The notes beneath the pieces are model-generated. The model was not told the DNA's origin. It saw only the letters and a program-made list of their open reading frames with translations, and ran no database searches. From an uncultured Clostridia bacterium (lineage in GTDB: Bacteria > Bacillota > Clostridia > Oscillospirales > Acutalibacteraceae), in assembly GCA_904420015.1 (NCBI GenBank), contig CAJFTS010000018.1, positions 1 through 64,000 on the forward strand: 64,000 nt of DNA. Direction: 5' to 3'. Shown here one piece after another: positions 57,935 to 64,000 of this stretch. Positions within the stretch are counted from its first letter, which is position 1, and the number at the start of each line of letters is the position of its first letter. The translations under genes and the position numbers were made by a program.

Positions 57935-59088
57935 GTCGTTTCCTCCAGAAGTCGTTCGTAATCCCGGCACTGCGCCTGCACCATCTTTTTGCGGTCAAAA
58001 TAGGTTTCCACCCGCCGTCTGGCCTGGCGGCCGAACCGCAGGCGAAGCTCCGGGTCGCGCAGGAAGGCGGTCATCCGCTCCTCCAGGCTCACCCGGTCCT
58101 TCGGCTGCGCCAGCAGGCAGGAGATCCCTTCCTCCATCACCTCCGACGCGCCGGGGATGGCGGTGGTGACCACGGCGCAGCCCATGGCCGCCGCCTCCTG
58201 CAAAACCATCCCGAAGCCCTCCCGGTAGGAGGGATGCACATAGACGTCGGTGGCCGCGTAATACATCCGCAGGTCGTGCTTGTCGATACGGCCGGTGAAC
58301 ACCACGTCTGGGCAAGCCTTTGCCCAGTCGAGCAGCTCCCGGTCCATGCTTTCGTCCATTTCAAAGGAACCGACCATCAGCAGCTTTGCCGACGGGTTGT
58401 GCGCATGGATGCTGCGGAAGGCCGCCAGCAGCTCCCCGCTGCCCTTGTCCCGGGAGATCCGGCCCACAAAGCCGAACACCACCCCATCCCCCAATTGGTA
58501 CCGGCTTCGGATCTTCTCCCGCCATTCTTCCTTTTTCGACAGGTCGTATTCCTCCAGGTCCACCCCGATGGTACCGCCCTGGCCCAAAACCACGGCTTTT
58601 TCCTCGGGATAAAGCCCCTCCTCCACCGCAAACCGCTTATTCAGGAAGCTGACCGCCCGGATATGGGTGGAGTTGCGGCAGACGGTTTTCTCCAGGCGCT
58701 TGAACACCCGGCGTGCCATCCCTTCAAACCCCACATACCGGATGCCCCACTGGCAGTAGAGCCGCACCGGCACCTTGGTTTGCTTTGCGGCTATGGACGC
58801 GTAAAGGGAGGCGTTGGGGGTGGCGTACTGGACCAAATCAAACCGGTTTTCCGAAAACAGCTTTTTCATCTGGGAAACCGCCGTCAGGCCGGACAGGCTG
58901 ATTCCCCGTTCCATCCGGATGGGGACAAACCGGATGTAAGGCGGGAGGGAAGCGGCGAACCGGTCGTCGCCGCGGCAGGCAAAGGTGATCTCCCAATCCG
59001 GGTGGATTTCATGCAAAGTCTTGACCGCATCCAGCACAAAGGCTTCCAGGGTCATGGACACGGTACTAATCAGACAGATTCTCTTCAT
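57931..59088 (-). CDS. Glycosyltransferase family 4
   Basis: FGFVGRISRDKGSGELLAAFRSIHAHNPSAKLLMVG, TDVYVHPSYREGFGMVLQEAAAMGCAVVTTAIPGASEVM. Confidence 0.95.
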   Translation of the reverse strand: MKRICLISTVSMTLEAFVLDAVKTLHEIHPDWEITFACRGDDRFAASLPPYIRFVPIRMERGISLSGLTAVSQMKKLFSENRFDLVQYATPNASLYASIAAKQTKVPVRLYCQWGIRYVGFEGMARRVFKRLEKTVCRNSTHIRAVSFLNKRFAVEEGLYPEEKAVVLGQGGTIGVDLEEYDLSKKEEWREKIRSRYQLGDGVVFGFVGRISRDKGSGELLAAFRSIHAHNPSAKLLMVGSFEMDESMDRELLDWAKACPDVVFTGRIDKHDLRMYYAATDVYVHPSYREGFGMVLQEAAAMGCAVVTTAIPGASEVMEEGISCLLAQPKDRVSLEERMTAFLRDPELRLRFGRQARRRVETYFDRKKMVQAQCRDYERLLEETT

Positions 59089-59203
59089 CTACGCGCTCCT
59101 CAAGTTTTGCGGTGTTTGGCCGGATGCCGTCCGCCTGCGCCTTTGCGCCTGGGCGGCTCTCATCCGCCAAAGCACCCCCTTTTGGGAAAGGGGGTGCGGC
59201 TTC

Positions 59204-60328
59204 TCAAACAAACAGGCCCTTGACGATGCCGATGATCCGGTCCATGTCCTCTTCGGTGTTTTTCACGTCCGAGGGCAGGCAGAGGCCCCGCTCAAAAACG
59301 CGTTCCCCTACCGGGGCGCCGCCGGTCACTTGGATAAAGTCGTTTTTTGCAAAGACCGGCTGCATGTGCATCGGCTTCCAAATAGGCCGTGACTCTATGT
59401 TTTCCCGCTCCAGCGCCTCCATCACATCCAGCGGCGTCACCCGGCTGGCGGGGTCGATGGTGATGCAGGAAAGCCAGAAGTTGGGGGTGCTGCCGGGCAA
59501 GTATGGATTCATCCGGATTTCCGGGATGGATGCAAACGCCTGCCGGTAGGTCTCATAGATAGCCTTCTTTTTCTGTATATGCAGGTCCAGCGACTTGAGC
59601 TGGCCCCGGCCGATTCCCGCGACGATGTTGGACATGCGGTAATTGTAGCCGATCTCGCTGTGCTGGTAATGGCGGGCGGGGTCTCTCGACTGGGTGGCCC
59701 AGAAGCGGGCCTTTTCCACCGCCTCCCCGTCCTCGGACACCAGCATGCCGCCGCCGGAGGTGGTGATGATTTTATTGCCGTTAAAGGAAAAAACACCGTA
59801 CTTTCCAAAGGAGCCGGTCTGTTTGCCGTGGTATACGGCGCCCAGGCTCTCCGCCGCGTCCTCAATCAAGGGCACCTGATGCGCGCTGCAGATCTCCCGG
59901 ATTTCATCGAGCTTTGCAGGCGTGCCGTAAAGATTGACGAGCACAACCGCCTTTGGGTTCGGGTATTTTTCAAATGCTTTTTCCAGGGCCTTGGGGTCCA
60001 TGTTCCAGCTTTCCTCCTCGCTGTCCACAAAGACCTGCACCCCTTTTTCATAGGAAACCGGGTTGACCGTGGCCGCAAAGGTCAGGTCGGAGCAGAATAC
60101 CACGTCCCCTTCCCCGACGCCGGCGAGCTTCATCGCCAGGTGGAGCGCAGCGGTCCCTGCGCTGAGGGCGGCGGCGTGGGATACCCCCACGTAAGCGGCC
60201 AATTCCTTTTCAAACTCGTTGACGTTTTTGCCGAGAGGGGCCACCCAATTGGTGTCGAACGCCTCTTGGATATACCGCTGTTCCTCCCCGTGCATGGTGG
60301 GAGAGGATAGATAAATTCGCTTATTCAT
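59204..60328 (-). CDS. DegT/DnrJ/EryC1/StrS (PglE-like) aminotransferase
   Basis: NKRIYLSSPTMHGEEQRYIQEAFDTNWVAPLGKNVNEFEKELAAYVGVSHAAALSAGTAALHLAM, FSFNGNKIITTSGGGMLVSE. Confidence 0.93.
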   Translation of the reverse strand: MNKRIYLSSPTMHGEEQRYIQEAFDTNWVAPLGKNVNEFEKELAAYVGVSHAAALSAGTAALHLAMKLAGVGEGDVVFCSDLTFAATVNPVSYEKGVQVFVDSEEESWNMDPKALEKAFEKYPNPKAVVLVNLYGTPAKLDEIREICSAHQVPLIEDAAESLGAVYHGKQTGSFGKYGVFSFNGNKIITTSGGGMLVSEDGEAVEKARFWATQSRDPARHYQHSEIGYNYRMSNIVAGIGRGQLKSLDLHIQKKKAIYETYRQAFASIPEIRMNPYLPGSTPNFWLSCITIDPASRVTPLDVMEALERENIESRPIWKPMHMQPVFAKNDFIQVTGGAPVGERVFERGLCLPSDVKNTEEDMDRIIGIVKGLFV

Positions 60329-60384
60329 ACCATTCCTCATATCTATACCGATTTCCAACGGTTTATTTGACTATATTCTTTTTT

Positions 60385-60413
60385 ATTATAGATTTTTCTG
60401 CCGAATTAGTCAA
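60385..60413 (-). promoter_or_regulatory. Sigma-A-type promoter of the polysaccharide operon
   Basis: Minus strand TTGACT - 17 nt - TATAAT upstream of the aminotransferase. Confidence 0.8.
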
Positions 60414-60425
60414 CTCTAATTCGGC
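60400..60425. promoter_or_regulatory. Palindromic operator candidate in the capsule/recombinase divergent intergenic region
   Basis: GCCGAATTAG-tcaact-CTAATTCGGC, 10-bp perfect arms, overlaps the capsule promoter -35. Confidence 0.6.
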
Positions 60426-60593
60426 TCTATCTTCCTGGTATTGCCATATTCTCCTCCTATTTTTCCTTTTGCCGCTCCAGAGGGCATTTCGCATGGTACT
60501 CCCCGCCCTACATAACCGGACGGGGCGGCGCATAGGCATGTCCCAGGAGGGGGTCTGCACTCAAGCGGGCCGCTTCCGGTAAGGAGGGAGCTT

Positions 60594-62081
60594 ATGCGAG
60601 TGGCGGCATACTGCCGGGTTTCCACCGACAAAGGGGATCAGCTCAACAGCCTGGCGGCACAAAAGGCGTTTTTCGAGGAATTTGCGCAAAAGAACGGGCA
60701 TACCCTGGTGCGCATTTACGCCGATGAAGGGATTTCCGGCACCAAGATTAAAAACCGAAAGGAGTTTCTCCGGCTGCTTGAGGACGCAAAAACCGGGGCG
60801 TTCGACCTGGTGGCGGTCAAGGACATCAGCCGGTTCGCCCGCAATACGGTGGATCTGCTGCAGAGCACTCGGGCCCTCAAGGCCAGGGGGATCGACACCT
60901 TTTTCCTCACCTCCAGCCAGACGGTGCTGGGGAATTCCGAGTTTGTCCTCACCGTATTCGGGGCCCTGGCCCAGGAGGAAAGCGCCAACACCTCCAAGCG
61001 GGTCAAGTTTGGCAAGCGGCTCAACGCGCAGAAGGGGCGGGTGCCCAACCTGGTCTACGGCTACGACAAGAAAAACGGGGACTATTTCGATATGGCAGTC
61101 AATCCCGATGAGGCCGCGGTGGTGCGGCGGATCTTTTCCCTTTACACCGAAGAGGGGTACGGGGCGGGAAGGATCGCTTCCCTGCTCAACGCCCAGGGGG
61201 CGCGCACCAAGCGGGGCTGCGCCTTCACCCAAACGGCCGTGTCCCGCATTCTCAAGAACCCCCTGTACACCGGGCGGATTCTAAACGGCAAGGAGGAGGT
61301 GGCCGATTTCCTCACCGGTCAAAGGAGGGCGCTGGCCCCCGAGGAATGGCTGGTGACGGATCGGCCCCATCTGCGCATTGTGGAGGACGCCGTATTCCTC
61401 CGGGCCCAGCAGGCGGCGGCCGGGCGGCGGGTGCAGCAGCTCGGGCAGGGACGGCGGCAGACGAGCGCCCACCTTCTGAGCGCCCTGCTCACCTGCGCAG
61501 CCTGCGGACGGGCCTTCCGGCGGTTAAGCCGGACCTATCAAAACACCTACGTGCGCTGGGTCTGCGGCAAACGCAACTCCTGCGGGGCGGAAAGCTGCGA
61601 AAACCGCACGGCGGTAGAGGAGGAAACGCTGCTGCGGGCGCTGCTGGGGTATTTTCTCTCCCTGCTCGAGCCGGTCCCAAAGGCGGCTCAAAGGATCCGC
61701 CGGGAATTCTTGCGGCTGCAAGACGGGCCGGGCCCGGACCCGGAAGGGCAGCGGCGGGAGATGCAGCGGCTGGCCCGCAGCCGGGAGAGGCTGCTGACCC
61801 TCTATGAAAACGACCTGATTTCCTTAGAGGAGCTGAAACCCAAGCTTACCCAAATCCAAAAGGCGCTGCGGGAGGCGGACCGGCATGCAAGCCCCGCCTC
61901 CCGGGCGGAGGAGCCTGCGGCCGGCTTCGAGCCGGCGGCGCTGCTGCGGCCGGACTATCTGACCAACGCGCTGCTTAGGGAGGCGGTGGAATCCATCACG
62001 GTGGCGGCGGACGGGCAGGTGGTGGTAACCCTGGCCCAATTCGCCGCCCCGGCCGTTCCAAATCCCCACATCCATACATAA
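60594..62081 (+). CDS. Large serine recombinase (putative spoIIID-element excisase, SpoIVCA-like role)
   Basis: MRVAAYCRVSTDKGDQLNSLAAQKAFFEEF, YADEGISGTKIKNRKEFLRLL, VKDISRFARNTVDLL, GALAQEESANTSKRVKFG, recombinase domain and CAAC...C zinc ribbon; stop TAA (62079-62081) overlaps the TACATA core. Confidence 0.95.
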   Translation: MRVAAYCRVSTDKGDQLNSLAAQKAFFEEFAQKNGHTLVRIYADEGISGTKIKNRKEFLRLLEDAKTGAFDLVAVKDISRFARNTVDLLQSTRALKARGIDTFFLTSSQTVLGNSEFVLTVFGALAQEESANTSKRVKFGKRLNAQKGRVPNLVYGYDKKNGDYFDMAVNPDEAAVVRRIFSLYTEEGYGAGRIASLLNAQGARTKRGCAFTQTAVSRILKNPLYTGRILNGKEEVADFLTGQRRALAPEEWLVTDRPHLRIVEDAVFLRAQQAAAGRRVQQLGQGRRQTSAHLLSALLTCAACGRAFRRLSRTYQNTYVRWVCGKRNSCGAESCENRTAVEEETLLRALLGYFLSLLEPVPKAAQRIRREFLRLQDGPGPDPEGQRREMQRLARSRERLLTLYENDLISLEELKPKLTQIQKALREADRHASPASRAEEPAAGFEPAALLRPDYLTNALLREAVESITVAADGQVVVTLAQFAAPAVPNPHIHT

Positions 62082-62220
62082 AGATGTATCCGACCGGTTA
62101 AAGAAACTCAATCCTATGCTGTATAAGGAGGTCAAACAGGTACTGGAGACCAACAAGGCCCAGCGGCATATCCGCGGTGGGATGGCCACCAAGCGCAAAT
62201 ACCTGCACACCGAAGAATGA
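62075..62220 (+). CDS. spoIIID: SpoIIID C-terminal half (no start codon of its own)
   Basis: In-frame reading TCC ATA CAT AAA GAT GTA TCC GAC... gives HKDVSDRLKKLNPMLYKEVKQVLETNKAQRHIRGGMATKRKYLHTEE*, matching the C-terminal half of SpoIIID including RHxRGGxAT. Confidence 0.92.
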
Positions 62221-62236
62221 GCGGGTGCAAACAAAG

Positions 62237-62270
62237 AAAAGAGCGGGGCCTCGCCGGCCCCGCTCTTTTT
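62237..62270 (+). terminator. Rho-independent terminator of spoIIID
   Basis: aaaagagcggggcc-tcgcc-ggccccgctcttttt. Confidence 0.85.
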
Positions 62271-62470
62271 CGCGCAAGGCGGGAAACGGCATGGGGCTCC
62301 ATCCGGCCGCAAAGAGAGCGGCGGAGCGGACAAAGGAACAAAATGCTGGTGAATTGCTTCCAGAAGGGCGATTTTTATTGACTTTTGCAGAAAAAGAGGT
62401 AAAATTGTTATTCCAATAACTATTTCCATGAAAACTATTCGGCCGCAGGCGACAAAGAGAGGTATACAAT

Positions 62471-62977
62471 TTGGATACCGTTACCTTTAACACCACCATA
62501 CGCACCCTGATGCGCAGCATCAATCTGGAGATGGCGCACGCCATGAACCAAAACTTTCAGCCGCTGGGGCTTTCCACCAGCCAGGCGCTGGTGCTCATCG
62601 AGCTGTTCCGGCGGGGGCCTACCCGGGTCTGCCGCCTGAGCGAGCAGATGGAGATGCCCGCCAGCAACATTTCCACCATCTGCAACCGGCTGGAGAAAAG
62701 CGGGTTGGTACGGCGAATACGGGATTGCCAGGACCAGCGCAGGGTTCACATCGAGCTGACCGACGCGGCCAAAAGCCTGACGATGGCGGCGGAGGAACGG
62801 ATGCTCAAAAAACAGCAGGAACTGGCGGACTACGTATCCCCGGAGGACAAGCAGATCATTATAGACGGACTGACGAAGCTCAATGACCTATTTCATCGTA
62901 CCCGCCTCGCCCTGACGGACGGCGGGGAGGAAGAACCGGCGCAGGAGGCTCGCAGGATAACGGAGGGTTCCATTTGA
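62471..62977 (+). CDS. MarR-family transcriptional regulator
   Basis: LSTSQALVLIELFRRGPTRVCRLSEQMEMPASNISTICNRLEKSGLVRRIRDCQDQRRVHIELTDAAKSL; TTG start. Confidence 0.9.
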   Translation: MDTVTFNTTIRTLMRSINLEMAHAMNQNFQPLGLSTSQALVLIELFRRGPTRVCRLSEQMEMPASNISTICNRLEKSGLVRRIRDCQDQRRVHIELTDAAKSLTMAAEERMLKKQQELADYVSPEDKQIIIDGLTKLNDLFHRTRLALTDGGEEEPAQEARRITEGSI

Positions 62978-64000
62978 AAATCGGACTGGACATCGGCTCG
63001 ACCACCATCAAATGCGTGGTGCTCGGCGAGGAAAACCAAGTAATCTATCACTCCTATGAACGCCATTATTCCCAGATCGTCGAAAAAGCGGCGGAAATTT
63101 TGAGCACGCTTGGCAAACAGGTGATCCATGGCAACCGGGCCAAGGTCGCCGTCTCCGGCTCGGCGGGCATGGGGGTGGCGGAAAGCGCGAAGCTCCCCTT
63201 TATCCAGGAGGTGTTCGCCACACGGATTGCGGCGAAGGCGTACATACCCGACGCCGACGTCATTGTGGAGCTGGGCGGGGAGGACGCAAAGATCCTCTTT
63301 CTGACCGGCGGCGCCGAGGTACGTATGAACGGCTCCTGCGCCGGGGGGACGGGCGCCTTCATCGACCAGATGGCCACCCTTTTGAACATTTCCCTGGACG
63401 AAATGAACGAGGCGGCCAAGTCCTACGACAAAATCTACACCATCGCCTCCCGCTGCGGGGTGTTCGCCAAGTCGGACATCCAGCCCCTCTTAAACCAGGG
63501 GGCCCAGCGAAACGACATTTCCGCGAGCATCTTTTCCGCCGTGGTCAACCAGACCATCGCGGGCCTGGCCCAGGGGCGGGACATCAAGGGGAAGGTGGTC
63601 TATCTGGGCGGCCCTCTCACCTTCCTGTCCGAACTGCGAAAGAGCTTTGACACCACGCTGGGGCTACAGGGCATCTGCCCGGAAAACTCCCTTTACTACG
63701 TGGCGCTGGGGGCGGCTTTGAGCGCCGAGGAGGAAATCGACCTTTCCGGCGCGGTGGAGGCGGTGGCCCATTACACCGGGTCGGGGAATTTCTCGGCAAA
63801 CCCGCCTTTGTTTACAAGCGAGGAAGAATATGAGGAATTCGTCGCCCGGCATGAGAAGGCCACGGTAAAGACGGCGGACCTCAGCGCCTACCAAAAGCCG
63901 GTGTACATCGGCATCGACGCGGGCTCCACCACCCTCAAGACGGTGGTCTTAGGCGAGGACGGGGAGCTGCTTGATTCCAGCTACCAGCCAAACTCCAGCA
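62974..64000 (+). CDS. Acyl-CoA dehydratase activase (BadF/BcrA/HgdC-type ATPase), truncated by the window end
   Basis: LKIGLDIGSTTIKCVVLGEENQVIYHSYERHYSQI...ELGGEDAKILFLTGGAEVRMNGSCAGGTGAFIDQMA...; second ASKHA domain begins PVYIGIDAGSTTLKTVVLGEDGELL; open to the window end. Confidence 0.92.
   Translation, partial: MKIGLDIGSTTIKCVVLGEENQVIYHSYERHYSQIVEKAAEILSTLGKQVIHGNRAKVAVSGSAGMGVAESAKLPFIQEVFATRIAAKAYIPDADVIVELGGEDAKILFLTGGAEVRMNGSCAGGTGAFIDQMATLLNISLDEMNEAAKSYDKIYTIASRCGVFAKSDIQPLLNQGAQRNDISASIFSAVVNQTIAGLAQGRDIKGKVVYLGGPLTFLSELRKSFDTTLGLQGICPENSLYYVALGAALSAEEEIDLSGAVEAVAHYTGSGNFSANPPLFTSEEEYEEFVARHEKATVKTADLSAYQKPVYIGIDAGSTTLKTVVLGEDGELLDSSYQPNSS

Larger units (their letters stand above)
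35829..62080 (+). mobile_element. skin-like intervening element splitting spoIIID (26,246 bp core to core)
   Basis: TACATA at 35829-35834 and 62075-62080 at the two spoIIID breakpoints; site-specific joining restores the spoIIID frame; serine recombinase at the right end. Confidence 0.88.

Noticed and set aside
60509-60514. Third TACATA copy upstream of the recombinase
   Set aside because: A 6-mer in 26 kb is expected by chance several times, and there is no flanking similarity to the junctions.
60426-60593. SigE/SigK promoter for the recombinase (e.g. acataac-14-cataggcat)
   Set aside because: The best match is poor at both boxes; no convincing sporulation promoter could be assigned by eye.
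35829-62080. Classification as a prophage or ICE
   Set aside because: No phage structural, lysis, replication or conjugation genes are present; only a recombinase plus metabolic and polysaccharide genes.
35720-62220. Interpretation of the spoIIID halves as a decayed pseudogene
   Set aside because: Both halves are intact up to the same codon, share a core sequence, restore the frame exactly on joining, and flank an intact recombinase; random decay would not give this. An assembly artefact cannot be excluded from sequence alone.

Overview
The window is GC-rich Firmicutes (Clostridia-like, endospore-forming) chromosome. The main observation is that spoIIID, which encodes the mother-cell sporulation regulator, appears to be split in two. 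Its 5' half (35720..~35834, through ...SKSTVH) and its 3' half (~62075..62220, KDVSDRLKKLNP...RHIRGGMATKRKYLHTEE) lie in the same orientation about 26.2 kb apart. Each breakpoint carries the 6-bp sequence TACATA. Recombination between the two copies would remove exactly 26,246 bp and restore an uninterrupted 84-codon spoIIID. A large serine recombinase with intact catalytic motifs (60594..62081) lies at the right end, and its stop codon overlaps the crossover core. This is the layout of a 'skin'-type developmentally excised element, but inside spoIIID. Its cargo is unusual: proS, a cysteine synthase and a capsule-type polysaccharide cluster including a CapE/F/G UDP-L-FucNAc module, with no phage or conjugation genes. 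Outside the element are murD, two M42 peptidases, tRNA-Val, gpr, a G5/3D cell-wall protein, prmA, an Lsa-like ABC-F with a possible attenuator leader, an electron-bifurcating-type [FeFe] hydrogenase operon with a Rex-like box, an rfbFGH CDP-dideoxysugar cluster with a TPP enzyme, a MarR regulator and a 2-hydroxyacyl-CoA dehydratase activase. All calls come from reading the sequence and translated ORFs; no database search was run.
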